From the NCBI GenBank assembly GCA_040216765.1, contig JAVJON010000041.1:89543-153542 (forward strand): 64,000 nt of DNA. The letters are read 5' to 3'. The position numbers and the translations under genes were made by a program. A model generated the notes under the pieces. The model did not search any database and was not told where the DNA came from. It was given only the letters and a program-made list of their open reading frames with translations. Source of the stretch: Marinibaculum sp040216765 (GTDB taxonomy: Bacteria; Pseudomonadota; Alphaproteobacteria; Ferrovibrionales; Ferrovibrionaceae). This document shows positions 16,921 to 24,843 of the stretch, piece by piece. Numbering within the stretch: position 1 is the first letter of the stretch; every line of letters begins with the position of its first letter.

Positions 16921-18681
16921 TCACGCTGCTCCTTCCGAGGCGCGCTCCGCCGGGGGCGGCGTGTCGGCCTCCTGCGCAATGCTCTTCTTCTCCTGCGCGC
17001 CCGGCCCCGACACCAGGCGGGGCACGACGTCCTTTGCCTTGCCCAGGGCTTCCACCTGGCCGTCGCGGATGATCAGGATATTGTCGACCATGCCCAGCAC
17101 ATGGGGGCGGTGGGAGATGATGACCACCGTGGTGCCGCGTTCCTTCAGCACCCGCAGCATCTGGCTCAGCGCCGCCTCGCCCTCGCTGTCCAGGTTGGAA
17201 TTGGGCTCGTCCAGGATGACAAGGCGGGGATGTCCGAAGACGGCGCGGGCAAGCGCGATCCGCTGCCGCTGGCCGCCCGACAGGCGGGTGCCGCCCGGCC
17301 CGATATCGGTGTCGTAGCCGTCCGACAGGCGCAGGATCAGGTCATGCACGCCCGCCAGCTGCGCCGCCTCGACCACATCCTCCGGGACCGCCTCGCGGAA
17401 CCGCGCGATGTTCTCGCGGACCGTCCCTTCGAACAGCTCGATATCCTGCGGCAGATACCCGACATGACGGCCGAAATCCTCCCGCGGCCAGGTATAGACA
17501 TCGGCACCGTCCAGGCGGACATGGCCGGAGGCCGGCTTCCAGACGCCGACCATCAGCTTGGCGAGGGTCGACTTGCCGGAGGCGCTGGGGCCGATGACGC
17601 CCAGGCTGGTCCCGGTGGCGACGTCGAAGGACAGGCCCTTCAGCAGCAGCGACTTGCTGCCCCCCGGCACGTAGGTAAGGCGCTCGACGGACAGGTTGCC
17701 CTCCGGCGGCGGAAGCTGCATGGCCTCCTGCCGGTCTTGCAGCTCCGACAGGGTGTCGTCGACATCGGTGAAGGATTTCATCGCTTCGACGATGGAGCGC
17801 CAGGACATCACCACCGAACTGACCGGCATGATCATGCGGCCCATGATGAACATCGCCGCAAAGGTCTCGCCCGGGGTGGCGTTGCCGGCAATGACCAGGG
17901 CCATGCCGGCACCGATGATGGAGATCTGCAGGACCATCTGCAGGTTCTTGGTGATGCCGGTCGACACGCTCATGCCGTCCATGGCCTTGTTCTGCGCGGT
18001 CAGGCCCTCGGCATAGATCTTCTTCCAGCGCCGCATCAGCTCGGTCTTCATGCCCAGCGCGGAGACCACCTCGGCGTTGCGCATGTAGCTGGCGGCCATG
18101 TTCTTGCTCTGGGCGCCGGTCTCCAGCGACTTGTGCAGGTTGCGCGAGGTGATCATCTGGTTGCCCAGGGCAACGCCGACGCTGATCAGCAGGCCGACCA
18201 CGCCGAGCGCGCCGATATAGGGGCTGACGATGAACATGGCCAGGATATAGAGCGGCACGAAGGGCAGTTCGAAGACGTTGTGCAGCCCCGGACCGGCAAA
18301 GGTGCTGCGATAGGTCTCGTGCTGCGACAGCAGGTCGGAGCCGGCGTCGTTGCCCTTGGTCGCGGCATCGTCGAGCCGCAACGACAGCAGGCGCTCCACC
18401 AGGAGCTTGTCCGCCTTGGTGCCGAGCCGGACCAGCATCATGCCGCGAATGCCTTCGAGGAAGGCATTCACGCCCAGCGCGAACAATGCGATCACGGTCA
18501 GGAACAGCAGGGTCTCGCCGCTCTGCGAGGACATGACCCGGTCGAAGACCTGCATCATGTAGAGCGGCATCACGAAGAACAGCAGGCCGATGCCGAAGCT
18601 GAACAAGACGATCAGCAGCAATGCCGGAACGCACTGCCCGAAGATGTCCCGCATGATTTCGCTGCGGGGATAGAATCGCAT
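16921..18681 (-). CDS. Type I secretion system permease/ATPase (PrtD/RsaD-like)
   Basis: A 586-residue half-transporter: transmembrane domain about 10-320 (starting ALLLIVLFSFGIGLLFFVMPLYMMQVFDRV) and ATPase domain about 340-560. Walker A is GPSASGKST, the ABC signature LSGGQRQR, Walker B LVILDEPNSNLD, and the switch His is in IISHRP. No N-terminal C39 peptidase or C39-like domain is present, which fits the PrtD/RsaD group that exports RTX, S-layer or protease substrates without cleavage. I prefer ATG 18681 over an in-frame GTG at 18708, because the best promoter overlaps the GTG. Its substrate and outer-membrane channel are not in the window. Confidence 0.93.
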   Translation of the reverse strand: MRFYPRSEIMRDIFGQCVPALLLIVLFSFGIGLLFFVMPLYMMQVFDRVMSSQSGETLLFLTVIALFALGVNAFLEGIRGMMLVRLGTKADKLLVERLLSLRLDDAATKGNDAGSDLLSQHETYRSTFAGPGLHNVFELPFVPLYILAMFIVSPYIGALGVVGLLISVGVALGNQMITSRNLHKSLETGAQSKNMAASYMRNAEVVSALGMKTELMRRWKKIYAEGLTAQNKAMDGMSVSTGITKNLQMVLQISIIGAGMALVIAGNATPGETFAAMFIMGRMIMPVSSVVMSWRSIVEAMKSFTDVDDTLSELQDRQEAMQLPPPEGNLSVERLTYVPGGSKSLLLKGLSFDVATGTSLGVIGPSASGKSTLAKLMVGVWKPASGHVRLDGADVYTWPREDFGRHVGYLPQDIELFEGTVRENIARFREAVPEDVVEAAQLAGVHDLILRLSDGYDTDIGPGGTRLSGGQRQRIALARAVFGHPRLVILDEPNSNLDSEGEAALSQMLRVLKERGTTVVIISHRPHVLGMVDNILIIRDGQVEALGKAKDVVPRLVSGPGAQEKKSIAQEADTPPPAERASEGAA

Positions 18682-19237
18682 GTTGGATCCCGTACCTGTT
18701 CGAATCACTGCGCGGTCATCGCGCGGTCGTCAACGCCTCGATGCAATGTGGCAGGTGCCAGCAAGCAACAAGCGCGCCACTCCGGCCGACAGGCCTGCGC
18801 CTGCGGGCCTGCGGCGAGGGCGACAGCCTGTCGCGCCCCGTCCCTCCCGCCCCGGTCACGGAAGCGGGCCTTCGCCCGACCCGGTGAAGCGCTGCACGGG
18901 CACCGGGCACCGGACGTCCAGACGAATCAAATTGCTTACACATTCCCCAGGCGTTCTGCAAATGGCGCCCTGTCGCAGGCTGCCGCACCGCAGCACGGCT
19001 TTCGGCTGCGTGCCGACCGGCAGACAATCGGCCGCATATGTGGCACCACGATGGCGCCGGCCGCACGAAGCGCAGGCGATTGTGGCCGCGGATTGCCGGC
19101 CGGCGCTGCCGGACCGCAGGGCGCCCCGGCGCGCGCGGATCGCCGGTTCCGGGATGCGACGGGGCAGCGTATGATGCCGCGCCGCATCACATGGTACGGT
19201 TCCGGTGCCAGATTGGTTTCAGTCTACGAGGAGAGCG
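18682..19237. other. Non-coding gap of 556 bases between divergent genes
   Basis: No convincing gene is seen. The T1SS promoter candidate lies at 18704-18733. A short AT-richer island (AATCAAATTGCTTACACATT, 18924-18943) stands out from the G/C-rich surroundings and may hold a regulatory site for either side. The right end carries the ribosome binding site GAGGAGAG (19228-19235) of the exported protein. Reading frames across this gap are Arg/Pro-rich and show no family features. Confidence 0.5.
18704..18733 (-). promoter_or_regulatory. Candidate promoter of the type I secretion operon
   Basis: On the minus strand: TTGACG (18733-18728), 18-nt spacer, AGTGAT (18709-18704). The -35 matches five of six consensus bases, the -10 only three. 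Transcription would start near 18697, leaving a leader of about 16 bases before ATG 18681 and excluding the upstream GTG as start. Confidence 0.3.
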
Positions 19238-19801
19238 ATGATGGTCGAGGTCTGGTTGTTCGGTCGGTCGGTGCAGCGCGCAGATCCCTGCGGCGGTTTC
19301 GCCCGGCGCCGGCGGACGTGCGGCCGGTTCCTGGAGCGCGCAGCGGCGGCCGGCTGCGGCGCCGTCATGCTCGCTGCGTCGGCCGTGTCGCCGGGCCTGG
19401 CGCAGGACAAGGAACCGGCTGCGAAGCCGGCGATGGAAGCCGCAGACGGCGGCCCGACCCTGAACGTGGAACTGAACACCATCGAGCAGCAGGAAGATGC
19501 CTGCCGCGTCTACCTGGTCGTCAAGAACGAGAGCGAGGACCGCTTCACGGACCTGGAGATGGAGCTGATCCTGTTCGACAAGCAGGGCTTCGTCAGCCGG
19601 CGCTATGCGGTGCAGATCGCCCCCCTGCAGCCCAACAAGACCCGGGTGCGGCCGTTCGACCTGCCGGAACTGGATTGCCAGACCGTGGGCCAGTTCCTGA
19701 TCAACGATGTCACGAAATGCGCGATCGAGGCGGGCGAGAAGCCCGACTGCCTGCGCCGCATCCAGACCGAGAGCAAGGGTGAGGTGCACCTGTTCATGTA
19801 G
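19238..19801 (+). CDS. Exported protein of unknown function ('Tat pathway signal sequence domain'-type)
   Basis: A 187-residue protein. The N-terminus is Arg-rich (FARRRRTCGRF) and followed by a hydrophobic stretch (GCGAVMLAASAVSPGLAQ) ending in an Ala-x-x-Gln cleavage-like site, so secretion is likely. The Arg cluster is not a canonical twin-arginine motif. The mature part (LNVELNTIEQQEDACRVYLVVKN... LDCQTVGQFLINDVTKC) resembles a beta-rich alphaproteobacterial family sometimes labelled as Tat-signal-domain protein and often found near exbBD/tonB genes, but none is adjacent here. Two start codons (19238, 19241) follow GAGGAGAG. I list the first. Confidence 0.75.
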   Translation: MMVEVWLFGRSVQRADPCGGFARRRRTCGRFLERAAAAGCGAVMLAASAVSPGLAQDKEPAAKPAMEAADGGPTLNVELNTIEQQEDACRVYLVVKNESEDRFTDLEMELILFDKQGFVSRRYAVQIAPLQPNKTRVRPFDLPELDCQTVGQFLINDVTKCAIEAGEKPDCLRRIQTESKGEVHLFM

Positions 19802-19971
19802 CGGCAGGTCGCGCTCGCGGCACCGCCGCCCGGGCCGGCCTTGCCGGCATGAGCTTCGGCGGGACGGTTGAAATTGCAGGCGCGCAGACACAGGTCTGGA
19901 GGGTCGGGGAGGGGTGAACCCGGGTTTGGCTTCGATCGGGGCGAGGCGGCGATACAACCGGAGCGCTTGCG

Positions 19972-20529
19972 ATGACAGAGCGGGACATGATCCGGCGCCT
20001 GCGGCGCAGTGGCATGCTGGACGGCCTCAGCGGGCCGGGGCCGGGGCGGCCGGAACCGGTCCTGTTCTGGGCCGAGCGGGAACCCGCCTTCTACCTGCGG
20101 GCGACAGCGATCTCCGCCCTGCTGATGATCCCGATCGCGTTCTTCATGCCGGGGCTGTTCGTCCTGTTCCTGGCCTTCCTGTCGCTCTCCAGCTGGATCA
20201 ACGCGCGCGCCTTCCGGTTCGAGGTCGGGCCGCGCACCTTGACGGTGCGGCAGTCGCTGCTGCTGCCGCGGATGGTCGTTCCGCTCGGCGATATCGCCAA
20301 TCTCGTTGCCCGGCCGGATCCCGGCGGTCGCCTGTTCGGCAGTGCCGACGGGGCCGGCGTCCTGCTGGTTCACCTGCGTGGCGGGCATACCCTGGTGGTC
20401 CCCGGCCTGAAGGATGTGCAGGAGGCGATCGCCGCGATCCGCACCATCCAGGCGGGCAGCGATGGCCGCGCCGCGGGGCTGCCGGACAGCGGCCCGGGGC
20501 CTGGCGGCGGCGCGGTCGCGGCGGGCTGA
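19972..20529 (+). CDS. Two-helix membrane protein with bacterial PH-like domain
   Basis: A 185-residue protein. A hydrophilic start (MTERDMIRRLRRSGM) precedes FWAEREPAFYLRATAISALL, then two closely spaced membrane helices at about residues 42-75. The segment 80-150 (FRFEVGPRTLTVRQSLLLPRMVVPLGDIANLVARP...VLLVHLRGGHTLVVPGLKDVQEAIAAI) looks like the bPH/YdbT-type beta barrel that follows paired helices in many small membrane proteins. The last 35 residues are Gly/Ala-rich. GGAG precedes ATG 19972. The function of such proteins is not established. The next gene starts 43 bases downstream on the same strand. Confidence 0.65.
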   Translation: MTERDMIRRLRRSGMLDGLSGPGPGRPEPVLFWAEREPAFYLRATAISALLMIPIAFFMPGLFVLFLAFLSLSSWINARAFRFEVGPRTLTVRQSLLLPRMVVPLGDIANLVARPDPGGRLFGSADGAGVLLVHLRGGHTLVVPGLKDVQEAIAAIRTIQAGSDGRAAGLPDSGPGPGGGAVAAG

Positions 20530-20572
20530 CCGGGCTGGCGGGCGGCCGCTGCCGGGCGCCCGCGGACCGGTC

Positions 20573-22051
20573 ATGACAGGGCCGGCAGCGCCGGTCCCCG
20601 GCGGCATGGAGGAAGCCGTCGCTGCCTTGCAGGCCGGGCGCCTGGACGATGCCGGGCGCCTTCTTGGGCAGTTGCAGCGCCGCGCGCCGGACGATGTGCG
20701 ATTGATGCACCTGATCGGCACCCTGGCCCTGCAGCGCAACCGGCCCGCCGAGGCCGTTGCGCAGTTCGAACGGGCCGTCGCCGCGGCGCCGGCCGAACCG
20801 GGCTTCCATGGCCTGCTGGGCAATGCCTGTCGCGCCGCGGGGCGGGCCGACAGGGCGCGGGAGGCCTATCGGGCGGTCCTGGCGATCGATCCGCACTCCG
20901 TCCCGGCGATGATCAACCTCGGCAACCTGGCATTGGAGCAGGGCGACCTGGCGGATGCCGAGCGGCATTACCGCGCGGCGGAGCGGCTGCAGCCCGACCA
21001 TCCGGACGTGCAGAACGGGCTGGGGCAGGTGGCGCTGGGCCGGGTGCCGCCGGACGGCGCCGCGACAGACAGCGCGACCGCGCGCGACCGCGCGTTGAAG
21101 GCCGCCGCCGGGCATTTCGCGGCGGCATTGCGCGCCGCGCCGGACCATGCCGCGGCGCTGGCCGGGCAGGGCAAGACCGCGGCCGCACGTGGCGCGCTGG
21201 AGGAAGCGGTCGCCGCGCTGGACCGCGCCCTCCGCCTGGCGCCCGGTCAGGCGGAGACCGCCGTGGCGCTGGGCAAGGCGGCATTGCGCGCCGGCCGCCC
21301 GCAACAGGCGCTGGCGGCCCTCGATCATGCGCTCGGGGTGCTGCCGCCCTGGCCGGGCGGCCAGACCGCCCGGCAATACGCTCATTGCTATCGCAGTTTC
21401 GCCGCGGCGGCCGCCGGCGATCCGGCGCTCCACGCCGCGCTTGCCGATCCGGCGGCGCTTGTCGCGGTGACCGCGCTCTGCCCGGCGGCGGAGGCTGCGG
21501 CGCTCAACGGGGCGCTGGCCGGGGAGATCCTGGAGGGCATCCCGCTGACCTGGGAGCCGGAGGCGACCACCACCAGTGCGGGCCGGCAGAGCGGCAACCT
21601 TGCCGAAGGCGGCGGCAGTGCCGTCGCGGCGTTCCGCAGCCGCCTGTGCGCCGCGATCGACCGTCACATCGCCGGGCTGCCGCACCGCGACGGGCATCCC
21701 TATCTGGGCCATCGCCCGGTGCGCTACCGGCTGAATCTCTGGGCGACGGTGCTGGGCCAGGGCGGCCATCAGCGGCCGCATATCCATCCCCGGGGCTGGA
21801 TGAGCGGGGTCTATTATGTCCAGGTCCCCGATCTTGCCGCGGACGCCCCGCCGGATGCCGGCCGGCTGGAAATCGGCCGGCCGGAAGAGCAGCTGGCCCT
21901 ACCGGCGGCGCCGCTTCTGCAATCGATCCCCGCGGTTCCCGGCCGCCTGGTGTTCTTCCCGTCCTACCTGTTCCACCGCACGATCCCGTTTCGGGCGGCA
22001 GACGGGCGGCCGCGGATCAGCCTCGCCTTCGACATCCTGCCGCAGGGCTGA
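20573..22051 (+). CDS. TPR protein fused to a 2OG-Fe(II) oxygenase domain
   Basis: A 492-residue protein. TPR repeats occupy about residues 10-300 (for example AVAALQAGRLDDAGRLLGQL, VAQFERAVAAAPAEPGFHGLLGNA). The C-terminal 120 residues carry the putative 2OG-Fe(II) oxygenase fold: LNLWATVLGQGGHQRPHIHPRGWMSGV..., then LVFFPSYLFHRTIPF and RISLAFDI, with iron ligands expected in HPHIH-like and FHRT motifs and the co-substrate Arg in PRIS. Such TPR-oxygenase fusions are common in alphaproteobacteria but poorly characterised. It sits just beyond the GT41/T1SS block and may modify a protein or sugar there. ATG 20573 has no strong ribosome binding site. Confidence 0.78.
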   Translation: MTGPAAPVPGGMEEAVAALQAGRLDDAGRLLGQLQRRAPDDVRLMHLIGTLALQRNRPAEAVAQFERAVAAAPAEPGFHGLLGNACRAAGRADRAREAYRAVLAIDPHSVPAMINLGNLALEQGDLADAERHYRAAERLQPDHPDVQNGLGQVALGRVPPDGAATDSATARDRALKAAAGHFAAALRAAPDHAAALAGQGKTAAARGALEEAVAALDRALRLAPGQAETAVALGKAALRAGRPQQALAALDHALGVLPPWPGGQTARQYAHCYRSFAAAAAGDPALHAALADPAALVAVTALCPAAEAAALNGALAGEILEGIPLTWEPEATTTSAGRQSGNLAEGGGSAVAAFRSRLCAAIDRHIAGLPHRDGHPYLGHRPVRYRLNLWATVLGQGGHQRPHIHPRGWMSGVYYVQVPDLAADAPPDAGRLEIGRPEEQLALPAAPLLQSIPAVPGRLVFFPSYLFHRTIPFRAADGRPRISLAFDILPQG

Positions 22052-22085
22052 CCGCCCGGGCCGGCGGCAGGCGGGAGGTTGCCGC

Positions 22086-22643
22086 TCAGGCGGCGCTGCG
22101 CCACTTGATGGAACAGCCGATCGATGCGGTCTGCTCGCGCGGCCCCTCGCCGGTCTCGGCAATCTGCCGCATGGCCTCCAGCAGTTCATGGCGCCCGCTG
22201 CCGGCGCTGCCGCCGGACCCGTCGTCGAAGCGGCCGCGATACTGCAGCTTCAGGTCGGCGTTGTAGCCGAAGAAGTCCGGCGTGCAGATCGCGCCATAGG
22301 CCCGCGCGACGGTCTGCTGCTCGTCGATCACATAAGGGAAGCCGAAGCCCCACTCGATCGCGTGATGGCGCATCATCTCGAAGGAATCGTCGGGATAGGC
22401 GTCGGTGTCGTTGGGCATGATCGCGACCGCGCCGATGCCTTCGGCCATCAGCCGGTGCACATCCTGCACCAGCGGCTCGATGATCCGTCGGACATAGGGG
22501 CAGTGGTTGCAGATGAACATCACCAGCGTGCCCTTCTCCCCGCGGATGTCCGCCAAGCTGTGCCGGCGGTTGTCGACCCCGAACAGGTCGAACGCCACTG
22601 CGGATCGCCCGAAATCGCAGACCTGGGATTCCGTTGCCGCCAT
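22086..22643 (-). CDS. Thioredoxin-like (AhpC/TSA-Redoxin) family protein
   Basis: A 185-residue thioredoxin-fold protein. The core FDLFGVDNRRHSLADIRGEKGTLVMFICNHCPYVRRI places a single-pair CNHC-PY motif at the thioredoxin active-site position, typical of the 'thioredoxin family protein' group related to ResA/Redoxin. Later features are AIMPNDTDAYPDDS and TPDFFGYNADLKLQYRGRFDDG, which recur in that group. ATG 22643 is preceded by AGGAGG. No signal peptide is present, so it probably acts in the cytoplasm. It is convergent with the TPR-oxygenase gene. Confidence 0.85.
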   Translation of the reverse strand: MAATESQVCDFGRSAVAFDLFGVDNRRHSLADIRGEKGTLVMFICNHCPYVRRIIEPLVQDVHRLMAEGIGAVAIMPNDTDAYPDDSFEMMRHHAIEWGFGFPYVIDEQQTVARAYGAICTPDFFGYNADLKLQYRGRFDDGSGGSAGSGRHELLEAMRQIAETGEGPREQTASIGCSIKWRSAA

Positions 22644-22786
22644 GTCGCCGCCTCCTGTGGTTTCCTCGGTCCCGCCGGCAAGGCGCCCGCGGCCCCCGCC
22701 GAAAGATCGTCTCACCGTCAGAAATAGGCAGTGATCGGCGCGCTGTCCAATGCCCCCGGCCCGCCGGAACGGGGCGCGGGGCGCTG

Positions 22787-23338
22787 TCACACGGCCGGAA
22801 AATCGCCCTTCAGGGCCAATGGCAGGCCCGCGGCCAGGAACAGCACCCCGTCGGCCGCCGCCGCCATCGACTGGTTCAGCCTGCCCGCGGCGTCGCGGAA
22901 GCGGCGGGCCAGCGCATTGTCCGGGACGATGCCGAGGCCGACCTCGTTGGCGACGCAGACCACCGGGCCGGGCAGCGCGGCGAAGGCGGCCGCCAGGGCG
23001 GCGCCTTCGGCCTCCAGGTCGGCCTCCGCCAGCAGGCGGTTGCTGAGCCACAGGGTCAGGCAGTCGACCAGCACGGCCCGGCCAGGACGGGCCGCCGCGG
23101 TGAGGGCCGCCGCCAGGCGATGCGGGGCCTCCACCGTGCGCCAGTCCGGGCCCCGGTCGCTGCGATGGGCGGCGATACGGGCCGCCATCTCCGCATCCAG
23201 CGCCTCCGCCGTCGCGATGTAGGTCCAGGGCGGCGCGGCCAGCCGCTCCGCCAGGCCCTGCGCGTGCCGGCTCTTGCCGGAGCGTGCGCCGCCCAGCACC
23301 AGGATCCGCCGCGGACCGGTCGCGCCATCATCAGCCAT
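22787..23338 (-). CDS. cobU: Adenosylcobinamide kinase / adenosylcobinamide-phosphate guanylyltransferase
   Basis: A 183-residue bifunctional enzyme of late cobalamin assembly (CobU, also called CobP). It phosphorylates adenosylcobinamide and then attaches GMP. The P-loop is LVLGGARSGKSRHA near the N-terminus. YIATAEALDAEMAARIAAHRSDRGPDWRTVE supplies the conserved A-E/H-R-x-R-G region, and VLVDCLTLWLSNRL is the Walker B-like strand. VVCVANEVGLGIVPDNALARRFRDAAGRLNQ is a strong family block. Length is normal (E. coli CobU about 180). It is alone: no other cob gene and no cobalamin riboswitch is visible in its upstream gap (23339-23450). Confidence 0.93.
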   Translation of the reverse strand: MADDGATGPRRILVLGGARSGKSRHAQGLAERLAAPPWTYIATAEALDAEMAARIAAHRSDRGPDWRTVEAPHRLAAALTAAARPGRAVLVDCLTLWLSNRLLAEADLEAEGAALAAAFAALPGPVVCVANEVGLGIVPDNALARRFRDAAGRLNQSMAAAADGVLFLAAGLPLALKGDFPAV

Positions 23339-23450
23339 TCCCCGCCCTTTCCGTCATGCCGGCCCGTCCCCGTCCGGCGCAGTACTGGCTTGCCGGCCGG
23401 GCTGCGGCAGACTATGCGTTCTGCCGTGAAAGTGGCAGCGGGAGATCGCC

Positions 23451-23762
23451 TTGGCGTACGATATCGGCGGACTGGAGATCGGGGAGGCCATCGGCCTGGC
23501 CGCGGGGCTGCTGACCACCATCGCCTTCCTGCCCCAGGTGCTGCGGGTCTGGCGCCGGCGCTCGGCCAGCGATATCTCCCTGCCGAGCTTCGTTCTGCTG
23601 TCCGGCGGTGTCGCGCTGTGGCTGATATCCGGGATCCTGAAGGACTCGATCTCGCTGATCCTGGCCAATGCGATCACCTTCTTCCTGGCCATGGGGATCC
23701 TGGTGGGAAAGCTGTATTTCGATCGCCGGCCGAAGGCCGGCGGGGCCGATGCCCGGTCCTGA
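23451..23762 (+). CDS. SemiSWEET-type sugar transporter (PQ-loop)
   Basis: A 103-residue three-helix membrane protein of the SemiSWEET group, which dimerises to move sugars. The PQ-loop motif is GLLTTIAFLPQVLRVWRRRSASDIS, followed by a helix (FVLLSGGVALWLISGI) and DSISLILANAITFFLAMGILVGKLYF. The start is a TTG at 23451, chosen because GGAG at 23441-23444 lies six bases upstream and no ATG is in frame. Its 3' end overlaps the next gene by 14 bases. Substrate unknown. Confidence 0.85.
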   Translation: MAYDIGGLEIGEAIGLAAGLLTTIAFLPQVLRVWRRRSASDISLPSFVLLSGGVALWLISGILKDSISLILANAITFFLAMGILVGKLYFDRRPKAGGADARS

Positions 23763-24816
23763 CCGCCGGACCCTGCTGCGCCGCGCGCTGCGCGGCACGG
23801 GCGGCCTTCTGGCTGCCGGCCTGCTGCCCGGGGCGGGCGGGATCCTCCCCGCCGCCGCGCAGACCCGCTTCTCTCCGGAAGCCAATATCCTCTTCTTCAC
23901 CATCGCCACGGGCCCGCCGGGCGGCACCAACTTCCCGATCGGCGTTGCCCTGGCCACCGCCGTCTCCAGCCCGCCGGGCACGCCGCCCTGCGACGAGGGC
24001 GGTGCCTGCGGGGTCCCCAACCTGGTCGCCACGGCGATGACCACCGCCGGCTCCGTGGTGAACGTGAAGGGTGTCGTCTCCGGCATCTTCAATTCCGGCA
24101 TGGCGCAGGCGGACGTCATCTTCCGCGCCTATCACGGCGCCGGCTTCGATTTCGAGGGGGCGCCGCTGACCGACCTGCGCGTGGTGGCGAACCTGTTCCC
24201 GCAGTTCGTCCATGTCGTGGTGCGGGCCGACAGCAACCTGAAGACCATCGCGGACCTGCGCGACCGGCGCATCGCCGTGGAGGCCCTGGGCTCCGGCACC
24301 CGGCGGGATGCGGAACTGATCCTCGCCGCCTATGGGGTGCGGCCCTCGCCCGACCGGATCTTGGCGCTGGACCAGGGCGACCTGGGGTCACTGCTGGCCG
24401 AACAGCGGGTCGACGCGCTGATCCTGATTGCCGGCATCCCGGTGCCGACGGTGATGAACCTGGCGGAACGCCAGACGATCCGTTTCCTGGCGATCGACGG
24501 GCCGGAGGCGCGCGGCCTGGCCACGCAGCACCGCTTCTTCGCCACCGACACGATTCCCGGCGGCACCTATCCGGGGCAGAACCCGGTGCGCACCCTGTCG
24601 GTCGGCGCCCAGTGGGTGGTCAGCGCCCGCGCGCCGGAAGAGCAGATCTTCCTGCTGACCCAGGCATTGTGGAACCCGGCCAATCGCAACCTGCTGACCT
24701 CGGGCCATGCCTCGGGCCAGTTCGTGCGCCTGCGCACCGCGCTGCGCGGCATAGCCATTCCCCTGCATCCCGGGGCGGAGCGCTACTACCGCGAAGCCGG
24801 GCTGCTGCCGTCCTGA
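23749..24816 (+). CDS. TAXI-family TRAP solute-binding protein
   Basis: A 355-residue periplasmic binding protein. An Arg-rich start (MPGPDRRTLLRRALRG) and a hydrophobic segment ending ILPAAAQT form a secretion signal. The mature part has TAXI features: FFTIATGPPGGTNFPIGVALA, an NVKGVVSGIFNSGMAQADVIFRAYHG segment, VVVRADSNLKTIADLRDRRIAVEALGSGTRRDAELIL, and a C-terminal HPGAERYYREAGLLP. TAXI proteins deliver carboxylates such as glutamate or 2-oxoglutarate to DctM-type permeases, but no permease is adjacent. ATG 23749 lies within the SemiSWEET gene, so translation may be coupled. The insert CDEGGACGVPNL is unusual for the group. Confidence 0.82.
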   Translation: MPGPDRRTLLRRALRGTGGLLAAGLLPGAGGILPAAAQTRFSPEANILFFTIATGPPGGTNFPIGVALATAVSSPPGTPPCDEGGACGVPNLVATAMTTAGSVVNVKGVVSGIFNSGMAQADVIFRAYHGAGFDFEGAPLTDLRVVANLFPQFVHVVVRADSNLKTIADLRDRRIAVEALGSGTRRDAELILAAYGVRPSPDRILALDQGDLGSLLAEQRVDALILIAGIPVPTVMNLAERQTIRFLAIDGPEARGLATQHRFFATDTIPGGTYPGQNPVRTLSVGAQWVVSARAPEEQIFLLTQALWNPANRNLLTSGHASGQFVRLRTALRGIAIPLHPGAERYYREAGLLPS

Positions 24817-24843
24817 CCGACGGCCTGCGTGACTGGAGAGACG

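Noticed and set aside
16666..19782. 1,038-codon plus-strand frame across the type I secretion genes and the next gap
   Set aside because: It is antisense to the ABC/HlyD genes and then out of frame with the real exported protein at 19238. No domain features are present.
23339..23450. Possible cobalamin riboswitch upstream of cobU
   Set aside because: No B12-box-like sequence is visible in the short divergent gap, and there is little space for the full aptamer.
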